Shown here: positions 1 to 6,024 of the stretch, piece after piece | Numbering within the stretch: position 1 is the first letter of the stretch | Layout: each line of letters begins with the position of its first letter | Assembly: GCA_030595925.1 (NCBI GenBank) | Contig: JAUVLC010000131.1 | Span: 1-6,283 of the forward strand | DNA length: 6,283 nt | Direction of reading: 5' to 3' | Source of the DNA: Clostridia bacterium | GTDB taxonomy: Bacteria > CBDUZB01 > JAGLHV01 | The notes under the pieces: model-generated | Seen by the model: the letters and a program-made list of their open reading frames with translations, nothing else | Told to the model about the DNA's origin: nothing | The model's database searches: none | Program-made: the position numbers and the translations under genes

Positions 1-132
1 CGTATCAAAATGTAATTTCCACCGCAAGTCATCAATTTCAGCAATATTTTTTGGTTTTGTCATCGGGATAGCTAAGTTTCGGCAACAAATTGCCTCACAT
101 TCTTTACATACATTCTTTTCTTTAACAATCAT
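1..132 (-). CDS. YkgJ-family cysteine-cluster protein, N-terminal part (cut by window edge)
   Basis: The ATG at 132-130 opens 44 codons that run in frame off the window edge. Residues 9-17 read CKECEAICC, a C-x2-C-x3-CC cluster. A TKPKNIAEIDDLRWKLHF stretch follows, which is the usual continuation in the YkgJ / UPF0153 zinc- or iron-chelating family. Further conserved cysteines would be expected beyond the edge and cannot be checked. The family is a predicted small cytoplasmic metal-binding protein of poorly known function. The start is well supported: AAGGGGGAG (146-138) lies 5 nt upstream. That SD sits inside a hairpin, listed separately. The gene is on the same strand as the large membrane protein, 159 bp downstream of its stop, so cotranscription is possible but not shown. 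Confidence 0.8.
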   Translation of the reverse strand, partial: MIVKEKNVCKECEAICCRNLAIPMTKPKNIAEIDDLRWKLHFDT

Positions 133-134
133 TG

Positions 135-164
135 TTTCTCCCCCTTATAATTTACAGGGAGAAA
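135..164 (-). promoter_or_regulatory. Hairpin overlapping the Shine-Dalgarno of the YkgJ-like gene
   Basis: In the mRNA sense, UUUCUCCC (164-157) can pair perfectly over 8 bp with GGGAGAAA (142-135), with a 14-nt A+U-rich loop. The downstream arm contains most of the ribosome binding site GGGGGAG of the gene starting at 132. If it folds in the mRNA it would occlude the SD, a layout typical of translational or temperature-sensitive control. The pairing is read directly from the sequence; the regulatory role is inference. Confidence 0.45.
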
Positions 165-291
165 TTTGAAAATACTTTGCTTAAAACTCACTCTTCTTCC
201 CCGACTAATACTTTATATTTTTCTTATTATTTAAATCTGCTATTTTCGTCAACTATTTCAAGCCTGTCCTTCTATTTTTCCCTGGCTGCAA

Positions 292-2640
292 TTATTCCAG
301 ATATACATTCCTTTTTTCTTTCCATCGAAGGACGCTTCTACCGTCACATTGTTTTCGAGTATCGGGATTAAATATCCATCGCCAAAGGGGAAACTCTGTA
401 TAAGGGTAATTATCTGTAATAATCGGGACCCCCTCAAGATATTCGGCAAGTTCGTGTTCATTCAATATTAAAAGATTTTGTAGGGCATAAGCTGAAGAAA
501 TCGAATTATCCCATTCATTGATATCTGCCAGGAATTCCCGGTTTCTGAATATTTGATGAAAACGAGCAAGCGGCATATGTAAAAATTGTCGTGTTCCGAT
601 TAAATAAAAGCCGGGAAAGTTTGGCCCTCTCCACAGCGAAGCATGGGGAAAAACGCTTTGGAAGGTACTCATAATCATACGCACTTCTGTATACCTGCCC
701 GGTGGAAGCCATAGACAAATTACACCATCGGGAGTAAGATGTTTTCTACATAACAAAATGAATTCCCGCGAATAAAGATTCACGGTTCCATCGCTATAAA
801 GAGAAGGAGCAGGATCTATAGTAATAACATCATACAACTTTTTTCGCATCAGTAAAAAATTGCGTCCATCGTCGACGTAATAATTAACTCTGGTATTTTG
901 CAATATTTCAGGTCCATCACTGTGGTAAAATTCAAATGTGTTATATGTGTCCGAAACTAATTCTACCACTTCAACGGTAAGATCCTTGTGTGCCACAGCT
1001 GATCGAAGAGTAGTTCCCATTCCAAAACATACGATGAGAATATCCTTAGGATTCTTACATAGAAGTATAGGCAAATGAGCCATGAGTTTTGCTTCGGTTG
1101 ATAATATGGTCATACCAGATCCATTAAGCCATAAGTGTTTTTTCAAACAGTTTGTTTTAGAACCAAAGACAGTCATGGTTGCCGCTACATTTTCTTTGTG
1201 TAAATAAATAATACCGTCATCGTGAAGCTCATCTTGAATTCGATGTTTGATAATCTGATAAAATGGATCTTTCATTACTGCCACCATTGAAATTGTGCAA
1301 GCAATGCTAACAATTCCAACAACAAAACTCAGTGTCCGTTGGTAATTCTGTAAGTCAGTCAGGAACAATATTATTCCCAATAGTAAATTGAGCATTGCTA
1401 AAGCCAAAATGGTGGCTGAGGAACCCCACAGAGAAATAAGAAAAAATCCAATTACCAATGAACCAAAAATACAGCCTATGGTATTGATAGAATATATCTG
1501 ACCTATAGATCTTCCCACATTTTCATTGCTTTTAGTAAAACATCGGGAAACTATCGGAAAAAGTATTCCAAAACATATGGTACTTGGAAAAACAAGCACA
1601 CCGGCAGCTAAAAGTTTACTATAATGACCGGAAAGATATTTAAAAACGACTGTTTCCATAGGTACAAGTAACAACATCCCCAATAGAGCAAAAAAAGCTA
1701 TTAATATCTCCAGAAGAGCAAATAAATGAAGTGGATTTTTTATGCGGTCAACAAATTTTGTTCCCCACAGACTACCCAACGCAATACCAACCAAATAAAT
1801 GCTTAGCATAGTACTAAAGGCATATACTGACGTTTTAAGAAAAAGTTGTAAAATGCGTGTCCAGACTACTTCATAGCCTAATGCAGTGAACCCACTAAAA
1901 GCAAATGCGATAATAATAATTCGTCTGGTTCGGGTAGAATATGGAGATATTTTCGTTTCCACTACGGTTTTTCGGGATTCGGCTCTTTCCCCCTCTATGG
2001 AAATAGGTTCAAGAAACACTCTTCTCCAATCTATGTAATATGCAATAGCCGCTACACATAGGGTACCTCCTACTCCGATGAGGATTGTATTGATTTCTCC
2101 AAGGTAACCTAAAAAAACAAACCCGGCTGAAAAGACCCCTAAAACCGCTCCCAGAGTATTTATCCCATATAAGGATCCTATTTTACTTCCAAAAGTTGAT
2201 TTTTCACGAGCAAGGAAACTGCTTAAAACCGGCAATGTTCCTCCCATCAAGGTAGTAGGAATAATAAGAGCTATAAAAACAAGGCCGGCCCGGACAAAAG
2301 AAAGCATTTGCCCACCAGTAAACGTATATACCCAACGATAGACAGGCACAAGCAAATCGAAAACAAAAGGAAACATCAAGGCTGACAATCCAATACCAAA
2401 CTCAAGAAATGCATATAAGCGTAAAGGACGTGGTGACCGATCAGCATATCGCCCGAAAAAGTAACTACCCAATGCTAACCCGGTCATGAATGCCCCCAGC
2501 ACAACAGACGTAGCATATACGGTACAGCCGAGCACCCTAATGAGCATACGAAGCCAGACTACTTGATATATAAGGGAACTAAAACCAGAAAGAAAAAAAA
2601 GAAAAAAGATAAGTCTTGTTCGGTCGTTTGTTTCTTTCAT
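292..2640 (-). CDS. Membrane protein fused to spermidine-synthase-like (aminopropyltransferase-fold) domain
   Basis: This 782-residue protein belongs to the fused MFS/spermidine-synthase group. Residues 10-205 form a multi-helix membrane module with the family signatures LIYQVVWLR (23-31), GLALGS (54-59), PTTLMGGTLP (128-137) and LYGINTLGA (157-165). Residues 240-455 repeat the module: YEVVWTR (256-262), GIALGS (285-290), PSTICFGILFP (352-362), IYSINTIG (382-389). Residues ~475-690 are a Rossmann-type spermidine-synthase-like domain with ILIVCFGMGTTLR (534-546), VEVVEL (556-561), YVDDGRNFL (588-596) and YDVITIDPAPS (603-613). The C-terminal ITDNYPYTEFPLWR (741-754) is also typical. The nucleotide-binding GGGDG is replaced by CFGMG, and the second Asp of the catalytic DSxDP loop is missing, so classical spermidine synthesis is unlikely; the substrate is unknown. 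The only upstream SD-like match is AGGA, 12 nt from the ATG. A sigma70-like promoter lies at 2824-2796. Confidence 0.88.
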   Translation of the reverse strand: MKETNDRTRLIFFLFFLSGFSSLIYQVVWLRMLIRVLGCTVYATSVVLGAFMTGLALGSYFFGRYADRSPRPLRLYAFLEFGIGLSALMFPFVFDLLVPVYRWVYTFTGGQMLSFVRAGLVFIALIIPTTLMGGTLPVLSSFLAREKSTFGSKIGSLYGINTLGAVLGVFSAGFVFLGYLGEINTILIGVGGTLCVAAIAYYIDWRRVFLEPISIEGERAESRKTVVETKISPYSTRTRRIIIIAFAFSGFTALGYEVVWTRILQLFLKTSVYAFSTMLSIYLVGIALGSLWGTKFVDRIKNPLHLFALLEILIAFFALLGMLLLVPMETVVFKYLSGHYSKLLAAGVLVFPSTICFGILFPIVSRCFTKSNENVGRSIGQIYSINTIGCIFGSLVIGFFLISLWGSSATILALAMLNLLLGIILFLTDLQNYQRTLSFVVGIVSIACTISMVAVMKDPFYQIIKHRIQDELHDDGIIYLHKENVAATMTVFGSKTNCLKKHLWLNGSGMTILSTEAKLMAHLPILLCKNPKDILIVCFGMGTTLRSAVAHKDLTVEVVELVSDTYNTFEFYHSDGPEILQNTRVNYYVDDGRNFLLMRKKLYDVITIDPAPSLYSDGTVNLYSREFILLCRKHLTPDGVICLWLPPGRYTEVRMIMSTFQSVFPHASLWRGPNFPGFYLIGTRQFLHMPLARFHQIFRNREFLADINEWDNSISSAYALQNLLILNEHELAEYLEGVPIITDNYPYTEFPLWRWIFNPDTRKQCDGRSVLRWKEKRNVYLE

Positions 2641-2678
2641 ATTATATATTCATCCTATTTCCCGGTTAATAGATTAAT

Positions 2679-2783
2679 TCATTCTATCTTCGTAAAAATC
2701 CAAAAGTCGGTATTTCGCTTAACAGCAAAGCCCAACGGTACGGGTAATCTCTCCTCCGCTGCATTGAGAAGCTGTGTCAAAAG
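2679..2783 (-). pseudogene. Possible gene remnant (34-codon open frame without start signal)
   Basis: Between an in-frame TAG (2786-2784) and a TGA (2681-2679) the minus strand encodes 34 residues with a protein-like composition, including LPVPLGFAVKRNTDFWIFTK. It looks like the C-terminal end of a globular protein. There is no ATG or GTG and no SD in front of it, and I do not recognise the family. The frame directly upstream, across the TAG, is the 36-codon small ORF, so a single interrupted ancestral gene is also possible. The assignment is weak because short open frames occur by chance; the sequence may simply be the leader of the downstream gene. Confidence 0.18.
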
Positions 2784-2894
2784 CTACTTAATTATGTTAT
2801 AATATAAATCATCAGCATAGTCAATAAAAACCATTAATAACAAGGATATAATATACAATTTAAAAAATGAGTCTCCCTCCCGTATGATAAGCAT
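2784..2894 (-). CDS. Putative 36-residue single-helix membrane peptide
   Basis: The ATG at 2894-2892 opens 36 codons ending in TAG (2786-2784). The product starts MLIIREGDSFFKLY and carries one hydrophobic stretch, about residues 10-24 (FFKLYIISLLLMVFI), followed by an acidic, tyrosine-rich tail. The best support is an SD core, GGGAGGG (2909-2903), 8 nt before the ATG. It begins 23 nt after the stop of the YiiX-like lipoprotein, so it could be the second gene of a small unit. No family is recognised. In A+T-rich DNA a chance ORF of this length is common, and a second GGGAGGG inside the frame (2881-2875) shows that the SD-like run may be part of a direct repeat instead. Confidence 0.25.
   Translation of the reverse strand: MLIIREGDSFFKLYIISLLLMVFIDYADDLYYNIIK
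2796..2824 (-). promoter_or_regulatory. Putative sigma70-type promoter for the fused membrane / spermidine-synthase-like gene
   Basis: On the minus strand TTGACT (2824-2819) and TATAAC (2801-2796) are separated by exactly 17 nt, each one mismatch from the TTGACA/TATAAT consensus. Transcription would start near 2789, giving a leader of roughly 150 nt before the ATG at 2640. In A+T-rich DNA such matches also arise by chance, so this remains a prediction. Confidence 0.35.
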
Positions 2895-2917
2895 ATGTGC
2901 TGCCCTCCCAAAATCCA

Positions 2918-3547
2918 CTAGTTTTCTTCTTTTATTTTTACCAATAAATCAGAATTAAACATCTGAATTGGTGAAATTACTATTTCATCCAAATTAATTT
3001 TATTACCATATCTTTTTTTTATTAAGGCTTTAACCTTAGGGCTAGTTAAATCAAAATCTTTAAATTTTTGTAATTTACCAATCTCAATATTAAATACTCT
3101 TTTATATATTTTCCATACTAATTCTGAACAATAAATTTTGTTATCATCCCATTGAAAAAGATTATCATAATCTTTTTCTTTAAAATATTTTCCGATTTTT
3201 TTCATCTTCAAAATATTTTTAGTAGTCAATATTTCATCTGCATTTTTTAGTCTTTTAATTACATAATGTTTATTTTTTCCCCTTTTAATCCATTTATCCA
3301 ATGGTGTTAGTCGCACAGGTTGTACTGCTTCATAAACATAAAATTTGTCTTTATTTTTATAAATAATTCCCATATGAGTATATTTGGATTTAGTTGCAAG
3401 CTTTAATTCCACGCCTTGTGAAGACATTGATTCGTGGAAAATTATATCTCCATCTTTTATATTTTTATCAATGCCTGATTTGCAACAACTAGTAGAAAAA
3501 ATTAAGATGACGGAATATAATAATACATTTTTCATGAAATTTTCCAT
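2918..3547 (-). CDS. YiiX-like permuted NlpC/P60 (peptidase C92-type) putative lipoprotein
   Basis: This 209-residue protein has the hallmarks of the YiiX/YebB-like permuted papain-fold family. These are GDIIFHES (33-40), a YTHMGI block giving the catalytic His (H58), VYEAVQPVRLTPLDKWIKRG with E73, and YCSELVWKIY with the predicted nucleophile C140. The conserved tail is FDLTSPKVKALI (165-176). Length is normal for the family, whose members are predicted amidases, peptidases or acyltransferases without a settled substrate. The N-terminus MKNVLLYSVILIFSTSCC looks like a lipoprotein signal, cut before C21, but the lipobox (STSC) lacks the usual Leu at -3. Met5 (ATG at 3535-3533) fits the signal peptide as well as Met1, and neither has a good SD. 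The gene is very A+T-rich, with 36 Lys against 5 Arg. It starts just after an attC-like element, so horizontal origin is likely. Confidence 0.85.
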   Translation of the reverse strand: MENFMKNVLLYSVILIFSTSCCKSGIDKNIKDGDIIFHESMSSQGVELKLATKSKYTHMGIIYKNKDKFYVYEAVQPVRLTPLDKWIKRGKNKHYVIKRLKNADEILTTKNILKMKKIGKYFKEKDYDNLFQWDDNKIYCSELVWKIYKRVFNIEIGKLQKFKDFDLTSPKVKALIKKRYGNKINLDEIVISPIQMFNSDLLVKIKEEN

Positions 3548-3586
3548 ATAGCAATATAATTTATATGCTTCCTAAAAGGCAGCAAT

Positions 3587-3686
3587 CATTACGCCCAATG
3601 TTCCACAGCTACACAAAGTTGACAAGCAACAAAAGCTAATTTGGACAAAGCAAAGCAAAGTCGTGTAGTCGCTGTTAGGCATAATG
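3587..3686. repeat. attC-like imperfect inverted repeat (integron cassette recombination site candidate)
   Basis: On the plus strand the ends are GCCCAAT (3593-3599) and GTTAGGC (3674-3680). The second matches the attC R' consensus GTTRRRY exactly; the first is one base off RYYYAAC. Outer arms CATTA/TAATG (3587-3591, 3682-3686) extend the pairing. Inside, ACAGCTACAC (3605-3614) pairs with GTGTAGTCGCTGT (3663-3675), leaving a 3-nt bulge on one strand, as extrahelical bases do in attC hairpins. The core is 88 bp, within the usual attC range. On the minus strand it lies between the DUF2249 gene and the YiiX-like gene. Orientation is uncertain because attC sites are nearly symmetric: read on the minus strand the ends are GCCTAAC (perfect) and ATTGGGC (one mismatch). 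Confidence 0.6.
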
Positions 3687-3738
3687 CCCGGATTTTCATA
3701 AACAAGTTTCAAAAAGTACATGGAAATAGTAATTAAAA

Positions 3739-4455
3739 TCATTCATCCCTTGTCGCTTTATAAAACGTGCTTACATCCGGATTCTTTTCTCCAAATCTTT
3801 CAATGAGTTTTTTTACGATTTCAGGGCATTTAACACCTTTTTTTTCTTGTGTCTTAATAAACTGATAAGCTGCGAACAGTGAAGAAGGGCCAATTTCCGA
3901 TGCAAAATACCCGATACCTTGCTCCCAAACAAACATCGCAAATAATTCATCCAATTCAGCAACAGTAACTCCAATTGAATATGCTTTAATCAACTCTCTT
4001 GTTGCCTGTCTCATCCGGCCTGCCCCAACACCATTGGCAAGAGACAATAAAAGACGGGTCTTCATGTCAATTGCCGGATTTTCCTGTCCCCAGATTAAAT
4101 CCCGGAAATTAACAACTACGTTAGATAGTTTGGGATCAATGAGATTGAAATTCACAATCGCTGTTGGTTTAAGCGGAATATCCATACCATCAGCATATTT
4201 TGGACTTTTCATAATACTACGATAAAAATAAACCTTATATTCCGTTTCAGATATTTTATCAGTATGATGTTCATACCCTAACTCCTCAAAAGCAGAGTAT
4301 AGCGGAATAGGCTCAAAACTCTGCACAATGCATAATCCATTTCCCATTTCCAAACCTTGAGCTTTTTTCAATATGGAGGGTAAAAAATTACCTTTCAACT
4401 CCCGCACATCTTTTACTTCAAAAGTTTCTTTCTGGTTTAACCAATCTTTTTTCAT
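3739..4455 (-). CDS. DUF2249 - carboxymuconolactone decarboxylase-like (CMD) fusion protein
   Basis: The product has two parts (residues counted from the upstream ATG at 4461). Residues ~15-80 match the TusA-like DUF2249 pattern: VKDVRELKGNFLPSILKK, then LEMGNGLCIVQSFEPIPLYSAF and a C-terminal strand EYKVYFYR. Residues ~108-205 resemble a CMD/AhpD-like helical domain: IDPKLSNVVVNFRDLIWG, then MKTRLLLSLANGV and ATRELIKAYSIGVTVAELDE. The CxxC redox pair of AhpD-type members is absent; the only cysteines are C44 and C212. Peroxidase activity is therefore unlikely and the substrate is unknown. No signal peptide is seen, so it is probably cytoplasmic. Start choice: the SD GAGGAGGA (4469-4462) directly abuts the ATG at 4461 but lies 6 nt from the ATG at 4455, which is preferred and gives 238 residues. 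It lies 108 bp downstream of the phosphoesterase gene. Confidence 0.8.
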   Translation of the reverse strand: MKKDWLNQKETFEVKDVRELKGNFLPSILKKAQGLEMGNGLCIVQSFEPIPLYSAFEELGYEHHTDKISETEYKVYFYRSIMKSPKYADGMDIPLKPTAIVNFNLIDPKLSNVVVNFRDLIWGQENPAIDMKTRLLLSLANGVGAGRMRQATRELIKAYSIGVTVAELDELFAMFVWEQGIGYFASEIGPSSLFAAYQFIKTQEKKGVKCPEIVKKLIERFGEKNPDVSTFYKATRDE

Positions 4456-4461
4456 CTTCAT

Positions 4462-4469
4462 TCCTCCTC
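4462..4469 (-). promoter_or_regulatory. Ribosome binding site deciding the start of the DUF2249-CMD gene
   Basis: GAGGAGGA is a near-perfect anti-SD match. It touches the first in-frame ATG (4461) with no spacer and lies 6 nt from the second (4455), so initiation should occur at 4455. Confidence 0.75.
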
Positions 4470-4492
4470 GTATAATGTGTTTTTGTTAAGTC

Positions 4493-4520
4493 TTTATATT
4501 TCCACTTCCTTTCCTCGCAA
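4493..4520 (-). promoter_or_regulatory. Weak candidate sigma70 promoter for the DUF2249-CMD gene
   Basis: TTGCGA (4520-4515) and TATAAA (4498-4493) are spaced by 16 nt on the minus strand, within the gap between the phosphoesterase stop and the DUF2249 gene. The -35 has four of six consensus bases and the -10 has five of six. Read-through from the upstream gene is equally possible, since no terminator hairpin is seen in this gap. Confidence 0.22.
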
Positions 4521-4563
4521 AATTAATTTTTTCTTTTCGTTTTGTTTATTTTAAAACTAAAAC

Positions 4564-5430
4564 TCAAGGACGCGATTTATTTTTGTCCACCGTAGTCTTT
4601 TGTTTAGCATCTTTGTAAATTAAAGGAATAAACTCGTGTTTTATTAGTGTTGGGGAAACATGCCAAAATCTGAAACCCAAAGGTCGCCCATAAAGATTTT
4701 TGCTGGTTGTTTCGCCGGTTACCAATTGAATACCTTTATAGTCATTGACGATTATCGTATGTACGTGTCCTGTAAGAACGGCAACAACTCCGTTTTGTTT
4801 CAGTAGAGTCAACAACTTATTTCTCCTCTTCCGCGGCAAATTGTAATACTTCTCTTTCTCTTTAGGACTTCTCAAATATAAAGGATAATGTCCCACCAGA
4901 AATATTGGACTCTTTTTTTTGCTCGCAGCTGCCAATGTCTGTTCAAACCATAAATCATGCTTCTTTAATTCATTTTTAAGTGGTGCTTTCCATAATTGTG
5001 TGTTGACCATGACAAAAGTGTATCCCTTGTGTTCAAACGAATAGTAGTCTTTCCCAATGACTTTGCGATATCGCTCTAATGATGCATATGTCGGCTTATT
5101 ACCAACATCATGATTTCCGACAACGCAGTAACAAGGAACAACCAATTCATTTTTGATCCTATTAAAATCAGTAAATGATTGGTCATCGGGTTGAGAAACA
5201 AGGTCACCACAAATAACAACAAAATCCGGTTTGAGAAAATTAATTTGTTTTACGGCCAAACCAAATGATTCAACATCGTGTTGATAGCCACCAACTCCCA
5301 ATTGCGTGTCGCATACCTGCACAAAGGTGAAAGTTTCTGCCTTAAGCCCATCAGGATCGGACAACAAAATCGTTATCATAGATAGGATAATGCCAACAAA
5401 AAAAGTACAATACCTAAAATTTTTTTTCAC
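4564..5430 (-). CDS. Exported calcineurin-like metallophosphoesterase (DxQ / CSTP1-like type)
   Basis: The 288-residue product carries the full set of dinuclear metallophosphatase motifs in order: D41-T-Q43 (DxQ replacing the common DxH), G75-D76, G105-N106-H107-D108, G180-H181 and G221-H222-V-H224. DxQ is the form seen in CSTP1-like and related predicted phosphatases. An N-terminal signal peptide is clear: KK, then a hydrophobic run at about residues 9-23, then LKA before ETF, so cleavage after A31 is likely and the enzyme should act outside the cytoplasm. Substrate cannot be told from sequence; phosphoproteins, nucleotides or phospholipid head groups are all possible. The start codon is GTG (5430-5428), supported by GAGGAGGA four nt upstream. 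The C-terminus ends in a Lys-rich tail. The next gene on the strand is the DUF2249-CMD protein; a functional link is not established. Confidence 0.9.
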   Translation of the reverse strand: MKKNFRYCTFFVGIILSMITILLSDPDGLKAETFTFVQVCDTQLGVGGYQHDVESFGLAVKQINFLKPDFVVICGDLVSQPDDQSFTDFNRIKNELVVPCYCVVGNHDVGNKPTYASLERYRKVIGKDYYSFEHKGYTFVMVNTQLWKAPLKNELKKHDLWFEQTLAAASKKKSPIFLVGHYPLYLRSPKEKEKYYNLPRKRRNKLLTLLKQNGVVAVLTGHVHTIIVNDYKGIQLVTGETTSKNLYGRPLGFRFWHVSPTLIKHEFIPLIYKDAKQKTTVDKNKSRP

Positions 5431-5691
5431 CTATTCCTCCTCAACTCCAAATAATTCCATTCATCCAATTTTAATACGCTAAATAATAGCGCAAACGTTT
5501 TCATTTATTTCTCTGTTATTTAAATTTAATCCTCGCTTTATGTTAATTACGTCAACCCCCCGTCCCTGTTTCCTGCAGTAAAATATCCCAAGCACAGCCA
5601 ACGTTGAATTATTTTTTTTCTATCCACACATCTTTATTAAGCCATTTAAAATTTTATCTGTGTAGCCAGGATGTAATCTAAAAACGAATTG
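5431..5691. other. Non-coding gap with a small hairpin, an AAACGTTT palindrome and a G+C-rich patch
   Basis: No supported gene is seen in this 261-bp gap. CGCTA (5477-5481) and TAGCG (5487-5491) form a 5-bp hairpin with a 5-nt loop. Beside it AAACGTTT (5493-5500) is a perfect 8-bp palindrome, reminiscent of LacI-family operator centres, about 65 bp upstream of the phosphoesterase start. A run of C-rich sequence at 5551-5578 stands out against the A+T-rich surroundings. None of these has proven function. Confidence 0.3.
5435..5442 (-). promoter_or_regulatory. Strong ribosome binding site supporting the GTG start of the phosphoesterase
   Basis: GAGGAGGA is followed by four bases and GTG (5430-5428). 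No in-frame ATG has comparable spacing, and the GTG immediately precedes the Lys-Lys of the signal peptide. Confidence 0.75.
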
Positions 5692-5991
5692 CTATGTCAT
5701 ATAAATTAAAGTAGCTGCATCAATTTGCATGGCAATAATCAATAATACTATCGATATAAATAAGACTGCTACTGTAATCCACAAATTTTTCCAATTATTT
5801 TTTATCAAATCCAATACTACAGAAAATGCACCAATCAATATTAAAATTATAGTTATCGCTGCCAATAGCATCTCTATTGGAACATAAATACTTTTCGTAT
5901 ACATATCTGAGTATAGTTGATTATTATGAAGGAATGCAACGATCAATAATATTGTTGGTGTTAATAATGTAATTATATTTCTCATTTTCAT
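5692..5991 (-). CDS. Small three-helix membrane protein of unknown function
   Basis: A 99-residue hydrophobic product begins MKMRNIITLL. Three membrane segments are evident, at about residues 5-21, 39-61 and 71-91, with a short lysine/asparagine loop (IKNNWKNLW) between the second and third. No cysteine, catalytic motif or family signature is recognised. The frame can be extended to a TTG at 6009, but the ATG at 5991 (or 5985) is a more credible start. None of these has an SD, unlike the phosphoesterase and DUF2249 genes downstream. The gene is strikingly A+T-rich and begins about 35 nt past an attC-like inverted repeat, the same arrangement as the YiiX-like gene. Three well-formed helices in one frame argue that it is real, although A+T-rich DNA tends to encode hydrophobic residues by chance. 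Confidence 0.5.
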   Translation of the reverse strand: MKMRNIITLLTPTILLIVAFLHNNQLYSDMYTKSIYVPIEMLLAAITIILILIGAFSVVLDLIKNNWKNLWITVAVLFISIVLLIIAMQIDAATLIYMT

Positions 5992-6024
5992 AATTAATGT
6001 AAAAATCAATTTTTAAATTATTTC

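Noticed and set aside
132-371. 79-codon plus-strand frame
   Set aside because: It starts antisense to the YkgJ-like start codon, crosses the intergenic gap and ends inside the large gene on the opposite strand. The peptide is low-complexity and has no SD.
2641-2646. TATAAT directly before the ATG at 2640
   Set aside because: As a -10 box it would place transcription start inside the coding sequence, so it cannot serve this gene.
2775-2780. Perfect TTGACA -35 hexamer on the minus strand
   Set aside because: No -10-like hexamer occurs 15-19 nt downstream; that stretch is G+C-rich (GCGGAGGAG).
2563-2802. 79-codon plus-strand frame over the start of the fused membrane gene
   Set aside because: It is antisense to a clearly real N-terminus, with a lysine run from an A-rich stretch and no recognisable domain.
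3646-3660. Three CAAAG units in a row as a tandem repeat
   Set aside because: Three 5-bp units inside the attC-like element are too short to call a repeat feature.
4519-4530. Palindrome AAAATTAATTTT as a terminator
   Set aside because: A stem of A/T pairs only, with no loop, is not a credible intrinsic terminator; it reflects base composition.
5600-5612. GTTGAAT, a match to the attC R' consensus GTTRRRY
   Set aside because: No complementary RYYYAAC box or paired stem lies at attC distance; the 7-mer is too degenerate alone.
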